This document shows positions 1 to 6,664 of a stretch of DNA of 8,549 nucleotides, piece after piece. The DNA comes from Chloroflexota bacterium (GTDB taxonomy: Bacteria > Chloroflexota > Anaerolineae > Anaerolineales > UBA4823). The translations under genes were made by a program, and so were the position numbers. The first letter of the stretch is position 1; every line of letters begins with the position of its first letter. The notes beneath the pieces were generated by a model. That model saw only the letters and a list, made by a program, of their open reading frames with translations, was not told the origin of the DNA and ran no database searches. The stretch spans positions 1-8,549 of the forward strand of contig JAUWLJ010000072.1 of NCBI GenBank assembly GCA_030613705.1, given 5' to 3'.

Positions 1-672
1 CGGGCGGGAGATGTTAAACGAGTAGCCGATGGTTACGGTCGCAATTATCTGATGCCACAAGGTCTCGCTGTTCTGGCAACATCTGGTGCACTCAAGCAGG
101 TTGACCGGATCAAGTCTCAGGCGACAATCCAGCGTGAGGCATTAAATGAAGAATTGGGCGTTGTCGCTGAGCAATTGAACGGCATGGTATTGTCTTTCAC
201 TGCCAGAGCGAGTGAAACGGGTAAACTCTACGGCTCAATTACCACCCAGATGGTAGCAGATTCAATCACTGAGAAAGCCGATATTGAAATCAACCGGCGC
301 CAGGTTTTCTCACAGCCTTTGAGATCTCTGGGTGAGCATACAGTCCAGATCCGATTGACAATTGACTTGATCCCAGAGGTAACGGTTATCATCAATAGTG
401 AAGAAGAAGAGCAAGAAGCTCTTGAAATGCAGGAACCTGTTAAACCTAGCAGCGATGAGGGAGAAGAGCTTCAAGACGAAAAACAGGTTGCATCTTCCAG
501 CGAGGGAGATGACCAAGAGCAAGAAGCACCTGAAATGCAGCAACCCGTTGAACAGAGCAGCAATGAGGGTGAAGAGCTTCAAGACGAAGAACAGGTTGCA
601 TCTTCCCGCGAGGGAGATGACCAAGAGCTTGGATCCGAAAGCGGAATTGAAGAAGAAATTGAAGTAGAATAG
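1..672 (+). CDS. rplI: Ribosomal protein bL9, 5'-truncated by the window, with a long acidic C-terminal extension
   Basis: This gene encodes 50S subunit protein bL9, which binds 23S rRNA at the base of the L1 stalk. The open frame runs from base 1 to the TAG at 670-672, giving 223 visible codons. Aligned by eye to E. coli bL9, the first visible codon is near residue 14, so about 13 residues are missing. Seen early is GDVKRVADGYGRNYLMPQG, the conserved rRNA-binding N-domain, followed by the long connecting helix. The C-domain carries GKLYGSITTQMVADSI and ends around EVTVII, where typical bL9 (about 148 residues) stops. Here about 90 more residues follow, very rich in Glu, Asp, Gln and Ser, including a duplicated 36-residue unit. 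The ATG at 52-54 is internal (Met in YLMPQG) and is not the start. The bL9 identity is firm; the role of the tail is unknown. Confidence 0.96.
   Translation, partial: RAGDVKRVADGYGRNYLMPQGLAVLATSGALKQVDRIKSQATIQREALNEELGVVAEQLNGMVLSFTARASETGKLYGSITTQMVADSITEKADIEINRRQVFSQPLRSLGEHTVQIRLTIDLIPEVTVIINSEEEEQEALEMQEPVKPSSDEGEELQDEKQVASSSEGDDQEQEAPEMQQPVEQSSNEGEELQDEEQVASSREGDDQELGSESGIEEEIEVE
409..624 (+). repeat. Two direct tandem copies of a 108-bp unit inside rplI
   Basis: Copy 1 is 409-516 and copy 2 is 517-624, directly adjacent and in frame, each encoding 36 residues starting EQEA and ending EGDDQ. Comparing codon by codon I count 97 of 108 identical bases and 29 of 36 identical residues. 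Three of the changed codons are synonymous and seven are replacements (for example K to E twice, L to P, S to R). The DNA similarity suggests a fairly recent duplication with loose constraint on exact sequence but retention of acidic character. Confidence 0.93.
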
Positions 673-683
673 CCCCAGCAAAA

Positions 684-703
684 ACAGCAATACACATTGC
701 TGT
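684..703 (+). other. Small inverted repeat just after rplI
   Basis: An 8-bp perfect stem (ACAGCAAT at 684-691 paired with ATTGCTGT at 696-703) with a 4-base loop starts 12 bases after the rplI stop. The nearest T-run (716-720) lies 12 bases past the stem, too far for a standard intrinsic terminator. It could be a 3'-end stabilising hairpin or the first half of a two-hairpin end with the structure at 728-770. Confidence 0.35.
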
Positions 704-727
704 GAGGCGGTTTGCTTTTTACATTAT

Positions 728-770
728 CACCGGCCTGTTTGTAGCCTGGGTGCTGCAAGGCCGGTGTTTT
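728..770 (+). terminator. Probable intrinsic terminator after rplI
   Basis: A perfect 9-bp GC-rich stem (CACCGGCCT at 728-736 with AGGCCGGTG at 758-766) is followed at once by TTTT (767-770). The 21-base loop can fold further: 741-745 pairs with 752-756, including one G-T wobble. It lies 56 bases past the rplI stop and 78 bases before the next gene. That position fits separation of the ribosomal transcript from the operon beginning at 848. The T-run is short, so termination may be partial. Confidence 0.6.
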
Positions 771-847
771 GTACCCAATCAATGCCCTTTCAGAAATCTA
801 CACATCCGATGGATACTTGCTGAAGTAATTTACCAGAATACAAATAA

Positions 848-2110
848 ATGTCTGAGAAAATCGGCCAGGAGCTGCACCGCGCTCGTCAAGGGCAAAATAT
901 ATCTCTGGAGCAGGTTGCGGAAGAGACGCATATCCGCTTGCATTACCTGGAGGCCCTGGAAAGAGGGGATTTTAATAGGCTGCCCTCTGAAGCCCATGTG
1001 CGTGGTTTCCTGAGAGCCTATGCCGAATATTTGGGTATAGCCTCTCAACCGCTGTTGAGCAGCCTTAATGAGCAGGAGCAAACACCACTGGCAGCTGTAT
1101 TTGATTCGCCAGACGAGCAAACTCCAGCAGTGGCCGAAACCCCTGGCAACTCGATCCTGATTTTCAAGGACTTGGGAGAGGATCTGAAGCAACAAAGGGA
1201 GATGCTCGGGTTTTCTTTAGAAGAAGTTGAGCGTAATATCCATATTCGTCAGCATTACCTGGAGGCAATAGAGTCTGGAAATCTGGCTGGATTGCCATCA
1301 CCGGTGCAGGGACGGGGCATGCTGCAGAATTATGCCGCCTTCCTAGGTTTGGATACCGAGCCAATCCTGCTCCGATTCGCAGATGGCCTTCAGGCCCAAC
1401 TCGCCGAGAAACGAGCTGCCCAACCTATCTCTCCTGATACCAGGCCAAGCCGGCGAAGGATCAATTTACCTCTGCTCCGATCCTTTCCTGGAGATTGGTT
1501 TCTCGGTACGATATTGATTGTGGCTGTGGTCGGGTTCATTATCTGGGGCACAATCAGGATCAGTTCCTTGCAGGCTGCACCAAATCCTGTCGAAACCGTG
1601 CCGTCTATTGCTGAAGCGCTGCAGGCAACTCCAGTTGAAGCACTTTCAGAAATTCCCCCGCCTAGCGAAACCCCACTTCCAAGACCAGCAGAGACTGAAA
1701 ATTCATCCGGACTTGAGGGCAATCCAATCGCACCTCCACCAGAAGAAGTCCCACCAGAGACACCTGTTCCAACGGTGAGTGATGCACCTGTCCAAATCTA
1801 TGTTTCGGTCCTTCGAAGAGCTTGGATGCGGGTAACCGTGGATGAAAATATTGAGTTCGAGGGACGAGTTGTTCCTGGCAGCGCATTTTCCTTCTCAGGT
1901 GAATTTCAAATAGAATTGATCACGGGCAATGGAGCTGCTCTTCAGCTGTTTTTCAACGAGATAGATTTGGGCGTTTTAGGTGTCTACGGAGAAGTGGTTT
2001 ATAGGGTGTTTACTCCGCAGGGCGAGTTGCTGCCGACCCCGACTATCACCCCAGTACCAACCAGCACGCCGTTAGCGAGTCCCATTCCTCAACAGACAGA
2101 TACACCCTGA
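848..2110 (+). CDS. RodZ-like membrane protein with two tandem N-terminal HTH domains
   Basis: This 420-residue protein has the RodZ layout: cytoplasmic HTH, one membrane helix, and an outside C-domain. HTH 1 covers about residues 3-72 and HTH 2 about 109-178. Each has an S-L-E-x-V recognition-type helix region followed by HIRxHYLEA and a GxxxxLPS motif. A basic patch (RPSRRR, 199-204) precedes the membrane helix (about 217-237), so the N-terminus should be inside. A Pro/Glu-rich linker (about 245-312) leads to a DUF4115-type beta domain (about 313-390) containing ITGNGAA. The tail is Pro/Thr-rich. Known RodZ proteins link MreB to the cell wall in rod-shaped cells and usually carry one HTH; the second copy is the odd feature. 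The ATG at 848 has no clear Shine-Dalgarno, but it directly precedes HTH 1 and no better start is seen. It heads a four-gene run with rimO. A membrane-anchored regulator rather than a cytoskeletal protein is possible. Confidence 0.85.
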   Translation: MSEKIGQELHRARQGQNISLEQVAEETHIRLHYLEALERGDFNRLPSEAHVRGFLRAYAEYLGIASQPLLSSLNEQEQTPLAAVFDSPDEQTPAVAETPGNSILIFKDLGEDLKQQREMLGFSLEEVERNIHIRQHYLEAIESGNLAGLPSPVQGRGMLQNYAAFLGLDTEPILLRFADGLQAQLAEKRAAQPISPDTRPSRRRINLPLLRSFPGDWFLGTILIVAVVGFIIWGTIRISSLQAAPNPVETVPSIAEALQATPVEALSEIPPPSETPLPRPAETENSSGLEGNPIAPPPEEVPPETPVPTVSDAPVQIYVSVLRRAWMRVTVDENIEFEGRVVPGSAFSFSGEFQIELITGNGAALQLFFNEIDLGVLGVYGEVVYRVFTPQGELLPTPTITPVPTSTPLASPIPQQTDTP

Positions 2111-2164
2111 TGGGTCTCGATAGCTTGGTTTATTATATTTTTCGATCTTAATGGTAAATTACTT

Positions 2165-3553
2165 ATGCGAAAAAACACATATCATTTAGTATCTTTAGGT
2201 TGTTCCAAAAACACAGTTGATTCAGAATCAATGGGACAACTGTTGAACAATTCTGGGTACTTACCTGTGGCTGATCCAGCACAAGCCAGCGTTTTAATTG
2301 TTAATACCTGTGGATTTATTGGTCCAGCCAAAGCTGAATCCTTGCAGGTGCTGGGAGAACTGGCAGCCCAAAAACGCGAGGACCAGTACTTGATCGCTGC
2401 GGGTTGTCTGACTCAGCGCTATGGACTCGAAGTTGCTCAGCAAGTCCCTGGGATCGATGGGATCATCGGCACCCGGCGATGGATGGATATCATCGATGTA
2501 GTCAAAGAACTGAGACAAGGAAAACACCCAGAACCCGTCTACCAGCTCCCGGAGGCTCACCAGACAGTCATGGATGAGGGTGGCGTTCTCCGGGCAGCTG
2601 TTCAAGGTGCAAGTGCTTATTTGAAAATAGCAGATGGCTGCCGGCGGCCTTGCGCATTTTGTGCTATCCCTTTGATAAAAGGAACGGCTGTCAGCCGCCC
2701 GGTGGAGGCTATCCTAGCGGAGACCAGGATATTACAGGGTATGGGGGTACGAGAATTAATCTTGATCGCCCAGGATACCACTGATTACGGGAATGATCTT
2801 GGCATAAAAAACGGCTTGGCTGATCTACTTGAGAGAATAGTGGCAGATCTACAAGAGCAGCCACAAAATGACGCTGACCATTCCGGAATAAAATGGATTC
2901 GCATCATGTATGCCTATCCAGGCTATGTGACTGATCGCTTGATCGATGTCATGGCATCCCACCAGCAAATCGTGCCTTATTTGGATATCCCTCTCCAGCA
3001 CGCCGATCCCGGCGTGTTGAGACGCATGCGCAGGCCCGCGAATATTGAATGGGTGCACAAAACAATTGAGAAAATGCGCTTTAAAATGGCAGACCTCGCT
3101 TTGCGGACGACCTTCATTGTTGGATACCCAGGTGAAACTGAACAGGAATTTCAAGCTCTATTAGATTTTGTGGAGGAAATTCGTTTCGATAAGGTGGGGG
3201 CTTTTAAATTTTCATTTGAACCGGGGACAACGAGTGAAGCACTGGGTGATCCAGTCCCAGCTGAGGTAAAACAAGAACGCTGGGAACGGTTAATGGCATT
3301 GCAGCAAGGCATCTCCCTGGAAAAGAACCAGGCGCTGGTTGGGGTAACTCTTGAGGTTCTGATTGAAGGGTCTGGTGACGACCTTTCAATGGGCCGCACA
3401 TACCGGGATGCCCCCGAAATCGATGGTTTGACAATATTGGAGGGTGAATATCCCAATGGAGAAATGATCCCGGTGCAGATCACCGATGCGCTGGCTTATG
3501 ACTTAAACGGAGTTGCGGTCAGTGAATTGCCCAGCTTGACATTAGCACAATAA
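2165..3553 (+). CDS. rimO: Ribosomal protein uS12 methylthiotransferase RimO (radical SAM)
   Basis: RimO adds a methylthio group to the beta carbon of a conserved Asp of ribosomal protein uS12 (Asp89 in E. coli) in the cytoplasm. The 462-residue length is normal for the family. The N-terminal MTTase domain has the three cluster cysteines C13, C49 and C81. The radical SAM motif CxxxCxxC is at C159, C163 and C166, inside GCRRPCAFCAIP. A SAM-site segment, FIVGYPGETEQEF, starts at residue 317. The C-terminal TRAM domain (about 385-449) contains GRTYRDAPEIDG, which favours RimO over MiaB or MtaB. The ATG at 2165 lacks a clear Shine-Dalgarno, but the protein begins directly with the expected strand leading to LGCSKN. 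It follows the RodZ-like gene by 54 bp and precedes the phosphatase by 35 bp. All key residues seem present. Confidence 0.96.
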   Translation: MRKNTYHLVSLGCSKNTVDSESMGQLLNNSGYLPVADPAQASVLIVNTCGFIGPAKAESLQVLGELAAQKREDQYLIAAGCLTQRYGLEVAQQVPGIDGIIGTRRWMDIIDVVKELRQGKHPEPVYQLPEAHQTVMDEGGVLRAAVQGASAYLKIADGCRRPCAFCAIPLIKGTAVSRPVEAILAETRILQGMGVRELILIAQDTTDYGNDLGIKNGLADLLERIVADLQEQPQNDADHSGIKWIRIMYAYPGYVTDRLIDVMASHQQIVPYLDIPLQHADPGVLRRMRRPANIEWVHKTIEKMRFKMADLALRTTFIVGYPGETEQEFQALLDFVEEIRFDKVGAFKFSFEPGTTSEALGDPVPAEVKQERWERLMALQQGISLEKNQALVGVTLEVLIEGSGDDLSMGRTYRDAPEIDGLTILEGEYPNGEMIPVQITDALAYDLNGVAVSELPSLTLAQ

Positions 3554-3575
3554 ACTTCCAGGAGTATGAAAAATA

Positions 3576-3580
3576 AAGGA
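3576..3580 (+). promoter_or_regulatory. Shine-Dalgarno that fixes the phosphatase start
   Basis: AAGGA lies 8 bases before ATG 3589-3591. A TTG codon immediately upstream in the same frame (3586-3588) could also be read as a start. The spacing and the usual preference for ATG favour 3589. Confidence 0.7.
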
Positions 3581-3588
3581 AAACATTG

Positions 3589-4584
3589 ATGTTGAATCTC
3601 GATCGACCAGAAACCAAATTTGCAGTAGATATTGTCCGCCAGGCCTCCCAGCTGGTCAAGCAGGTGCAGGCAGAGATGGTCTCACCCGCATTAACTAAAG
3701 ATGATCGCTCACCGGTTACTGTCGCCGATTTCGCCTCCCAGGCTTTGGTAGGGTGGGCGCTAATTGAAACATTCCCAGATCAACCGTTGGTAGGTGAAGA
3801 GGATGCGAGCGAATTGCGCCAACCTGCCGAAAAACTCACCTTAGAGCAAATTACCCAATTTGTGTCAAGGTTTGTCCCTCAATCGACGCCCGAAAAAGTT
3901 TGCTCTTGGATAGATCACGGTACTGGTGAACCCGCAAAATGTTTTTGGACTTTGGACCCAATTGATGGCACCAAGGGTTTCCTGCGAGGCGACCAGTACG
4001 CAGTAGCCTTGGCACTGATCGTCGATGGTCAAGTGCAGATTGGCGTGCTTGGCTGCCCAAACTTAACGGGTGGATACAAACCGGATGCAGAGGGCAGTGG
4101 CACGCTGGCAATCGCGGTCAGAGGAGAAGGCGCCTGGTTAACTTCTCTTGAAGCCGATGCAGATCCCTATCAGGAATTACATATCTCAGATATTGCAGTG
4201 CCGGCACAAGCTCGTTTATTGCGTTCATTTGAATCCGGACATACAAATATCAGCCAGATCGATTATTTTGCTCAAGAACTGGAAGTTGAAGTTGAACCGG
4301 TGAGAATGGATAGCCAGGCGAAGTATGTGCTGCTGGCGATTGGCAAGGGCGATTTATATTTGAGATTGCTTTCCTCAAAGCAACCGGATTACCGGGAAAA
4401 GATCTGGGACCAGGCGGCCGGCTCTCTCATTGTGGAAGAAGCAGGTGGACAGGTGAGCGATCTGTATGGCAAAGCGTTAGATTTCACAGCGGGCCGAATG
4501 CTGCTTAACAATCGCGGCATTCTCGCTTCGAACGGCCATTTACACAGCCAGGCATTGCAGGCTCTGCGGGCTATTCATGCCTGA
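3589..4584 (+). CDS. 3'(2'),5'-bisphosphate nucleotidase, HAL2/SAL1 type (inositol monophosphatase superfamily)
   Basis: The 331-residue protein has the metal-dependent phosphatase signatures of the inositol monophosphatase superfamily. Visible are SPVTVADF (41-48), the acidic GEED (69-72), the core DPIDGTKGF (123-131) and WDQAAG (273-278), which together supply the Mg-binding acidic residues. The continuation after the core, LRGDQYAVALALIVDGQVQ and then GVLGCPNL, resembles eukaryotic HAL2/SAL1 more than classic SuhB. Such enzymes hydrolyse 3'-phosphoadenosine 5'-phosphate (PAP) to AMP and may accept inositol phosphates. PAP arises in sulfate assimilation, sulfonation and phosphopantetheinyl transfer. 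The start is set by AAGGA at 3576-3580. The gene sits 35 bp after rimO and 26 bp before the glycosyltransferase, so co-transcription is likely. Superfamily membership is certain. Substrate choice is inferred from similarity; histidinol phosphatase or inositol phosphatase activity remains possible. Confidence 0.88.
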   Translation: MLNLDRPETKFAVDIVRQASQLVKQVQAEMVSPALTKDDRSPVTVADFASQALVGWALIETFPDQPLVGEEDASELRQPAEKLTLEQITQFVSRFVPQSTPEKVCSWIDHGTGEPAKCFWTLDPIDGTKGFLRGDQYAVALALIVDGQVQIGVLGCPNLTGGYKPDAEGSGTLAIAVRGEGAWLTSLEADADPYQELHISDIAVPAQARLLRSFESGHTNISQIDYFAQELEVEVEPVRMDSQAKYVLLAIGKGDLYLRLLSSKQPDYREKIWDQAAGSLIVEEAGGQVSDLYGKALDFTAGRMLLNNRGILASNGHLHSQALQALRAIHA

Positions 4585-4610
4585 TCTATCTGTCTGATTA
4601 CAAGATATCA

Positions 4611-6128
4611 ATGTCTCGAGCGGATCGCATAGCCCTGGCGCTAAGCCTGATCACCATTCTGGCGACTTATTATGTCACAGAAAGATTTTTTGAGGGCATC
4701 CCACATTTAGAAGATGAGATTGCATATGTGTGGCAGGCTCGGGCGATCGCAGATGGAAACCTGACTGTTGCCTCTCCACCACAGGCGGAGAGTTTCTTAG
4801 TCCCATTTGTAGTAGATCACAACGGTCAACGATTTGGGAAATACCCTTTAGGTTGGCCAATGGTGCTGGCAATTGGTGTTCGCCTGGGTATCAGATCGTT
4901 GATCAACCCTTTGCTGGCTGGATTGGGTGTCTGGCTTACTTACCGGTTGGGGAAGAAGGTCTTCGGGGAAACGGTGGGGATTATTGCAGCTGCGCTCACA
5001 CTTACCTCACCATTTTTCTTGATCAACACTGGTACACTTCTCTCTCACTCCTTTGGCTTGGTATTGAGCACGGCTTTCGCGCTTGCCTGGATCGATCGGT
5101 TTGGGGAGCAGAATGTTTCGCGGCGCACATTACCAACAGTGGTCGCTGGGCTGACACTGGGAGTTTTGGCACTCACCAGGCCATTAACTGCCCTTGCTGT
5201 TGCCCTTCCCTTTGCCCTGCATGGGTTATATTTGCTGGTTCGAGCTGATTGGCATACTCGCCGTCACGTGATGGCCGTTGGTGGCTTGGCACTCGCTGTC
5301 AGTGCGATAACCTTCTTGTGGCAGTATGCAGTCACCGGTGATGCCCTGCTCAATCCATATACTCTCTGGTGGTCCTACGATAAGATCGGTTTTGGTCCAG
5401 GGTACGGAGTGACGGAAAATGGGCACAGCTTGAATTTAGCCAGGATCAACACACGCTTTAGTTTGCGGGTTGGTTATAGCGATTTATTTGGTTGGGGGAG
5501 GTTTTCGTGGATTTTTCTACCTTTTGGGATTTTGGCAGTATTGCTGCGCCGCAACTGGCGTGGGTTGCTGGTTGCAGCAGTGTTTCCAAGCCTGGTGATC
5601 TTCTACATGGCCTATTGGGTTGGCGCCTGGGTTTTTGGGCCTCGCTATTATTTTGAAGGTTTATTCAGCCTGACATTGATCACTGGAGCTGGTATCGCCT
5701 GGCTGGCTGGATGGCCTATCCAGACAGGTGAATCGTGGCCCACATATCAAGGCTGGAAACGATTCAGGCCTTTGATCGTATCAGCCTTGCTGGTTATCCT
5801 GGTTGTTGGAAATCTTATTTATTACACACCTTTAAGGTTAAATAATTTGCGCGGTTTATATGGGATGGATAGGGCAGATCTGAAGCCGTTTTTAACTGAG
5901 CAGGCTCAAGATCTGACTCCAGCGTTAATCGTGGTTCATCCTGAAAACTGGATGGAATACGGTGTCCTGCTTGATTTACAGAGTCCGGATCTGGATTCCC
6001 CCTTTATATTTATCTTCAGCCGGAATAAACAAGCGGATGATGCCCTGCGAGCCGAGTTCCCAGAGCGCGACTTTTACCATTATTACCCACAAGACCCGTA
6101 CGTACTTCACAAATCGCCAAAGCCTTAG
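4611..6128 (+). CDS. Multi-pass membrane glycosyltransferase, GT-C / GT39-like
   Basis: This 505-residue protein is highly hydrophobic, with roughly ten membrane helices across residues 7-405 and a soluble C-terminal segment of about 100 residues. After the first helix an outside loop carries HLEDEIAYVWQARAIADG. The acidic pair D35-E36 matches the catalytic position of GT-C enzymes such as ArnT and protein O-mannosyltransferases. GKYPLGWP (77-84) and GPRYYFEG (343-350) are further motifs common in this group. Such enzymes move a sugar from a polyprenyl-phosphate donor to a lipid, glycan or protein on the outer side of the membrane; the acceptor here cannot be told. The start at 4611 has no strong Shine-Dalgarno but directly precedes the first helix. 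It is the last gene of the + strand run and ends 14 bp from a converging gene. No glycan-synthesis cluster surrounds it. Confidence 0.82.
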   Translation: MSRADRIALALSLITILATYYVTERFFEGIPHLEDEIAYVWQARAIADGNLTVASPPQAESFLVPFVVDHNGQRFGKYPLGWPMVLAIGVRLGIRSLINPLLAGLGVWLTYRLGKKVFGETVGIIAAALTLTSPFFLINTGTLLSHSFGLVLSTAFALAWIDRFGEQNVSRRTLPTVVAGLTLGVLALTRPLTALAVALPFALHGLYLLVRADWHTRRHVMAVGGLALAVSAITFLWQYAVTGDALLNPYTLWWSYDKIGFGPGYGVTENGHSLNLARINTRFSLRVGYSDLFGWGRFSWIFLPFGILAVLLRRNWRGLLVAAVFPSLVIFYMAYWVGAWVFGPRYYFEGLFSLTLITGAGIAWLAGWPIQTGESWPTYQGWKRFRPLIVSALLVILVVGNLIYYTPLRLNNLRGLYGMDRADLKPFLTEQAQDLTPALIVVHPENWMEYGVLLDLQSPDLDSPFIFIFSRNKQADDALRAEFPERDFYHYYPQDPYVLHKSPKP

Positions 6129-6142
6129 GCGCCCAGGCTAAA

Positions 6143-6664
6143 TTAGGAAGCTCGTGCCAGAGAAGTTAAACCCAGAATCAATATCCCCAGGATCAAATTG
6201 ATGCGAAGCAGTGTGGTTTCGCGCTTCTGGAGCTTTTCTGCATCCTCTGCCTCAATACCTTTTGCCCGCAAGAGAGCAATACGCCGCAGAGATGGAAGTG
6301 CTCCCCAGGTCATGTAAGCGCTAACACCGATCATTCCAAAAAACAAGATGTGTTTAATTAATATAGCCACCGCCCAACGGTTTGAAATGCTTAAGAATCC
6401 CTCGTAATTTGGATTAGCGCTCATCTGGAAAAGGCCGGTCGCCAGGAGCACAGCCAGGCTCAACCACCCAAGAGGATCTAGACGACGCTGAACTTGCTCA
6501 AGAAAAATAGCATAGCTATCGGCTTCGAGAACGCGGCTGGCGACTGGCAGAACAAGCACAACCAGGGCTACCAGCCCGCCAATCCACGCTACTGTTGCCA
6601 GCATGTGCAGCCAATAGGCCAGGCTGAGTGCCCAGAGAGGGGTCGTTTCCCCCAGCGAGATCAT
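6143..6664 (-). CDS. Small four-helix membrane protein, CopD-like
   Basis: This 173-residue protein has four predicted membrane helices at about residues 12-40, 65-82, 97-120 and 153-170. The first helix contains WLHMLATVAWIGG, the pattern typical of the CopD-type domain (copper resistance protein D family), and a second intramembrane-side His lies at 105 (LIKHILF). These histidines are candidate metal or haem ligands, but that is inference. A charged cytoplasm-like loop with many Glu, Lys and Arg residues lies at about 127-152. The ATG overlaps the stop of the TPR gene (ATGA, 6661-6664 on the - strand), so translation is probably coupled. No copper chaperone, CopC or metal regulator is nearby, so a role in copper uptake is unsupported. 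It may simply be a membrane partner of the TPR protein. Confidence 0.75.
   Translation of the reverse strand: MISLGETTPLWALSLAYWLHMLATVAWIGGLVALVVLVLPVASRVLEADSYAIFLEQVQRRLDPLGWLSLAVLLATGLFQMSANPNYEGFLSISNRWAVAILIKHILFFGMIGVSAYMTWGALPSLRRIALLRAKGIEAEDAEKLQKRETTLLRINLILGILILGLTSLARAS

Noticed and set aside
310..690. Long open frames opposite the acidic tail of bL9, rich in Phe and Leu
   Set aside because: They arise because GAA/GAG-rich coding gives TTC/CTC on the other strand. The duplicated pattern mirrors the sense repeat and there is no start signal.
817..844. Possible promoter TTGCTG - 16 - TACAAA before the RodZ-like gene
   Set aside because: Both boxes are weak, and the -10 lies only 3 bases before the ATG, which would put the transcript start inside the coding region. 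The real promoter of this operon was not identified.
702..1013. + strand open frame starting with a hydrophobic segment (MRRFAFYIITGLFVAWVLQG)
   Set aside because: It runs through the terminator hairpin and then out of frame over the clearly conserved first HTH domain. It has no Shine-Dalgarno.
2134..2139. TATATT in the AT-rich gap before rimO as an internal promoter
   Set aside because: No acceptable -35 lies 16-18 bases upstream, and AT-rich gaps give such matches by chance.
6161..6664. Copper resistance system centred on the CopD-like protein
   Set aside because: No CopC, copper ATPase, chaperone or regulator is present, and the CopD-type fold occurs in many unrelated small membrane proteins.
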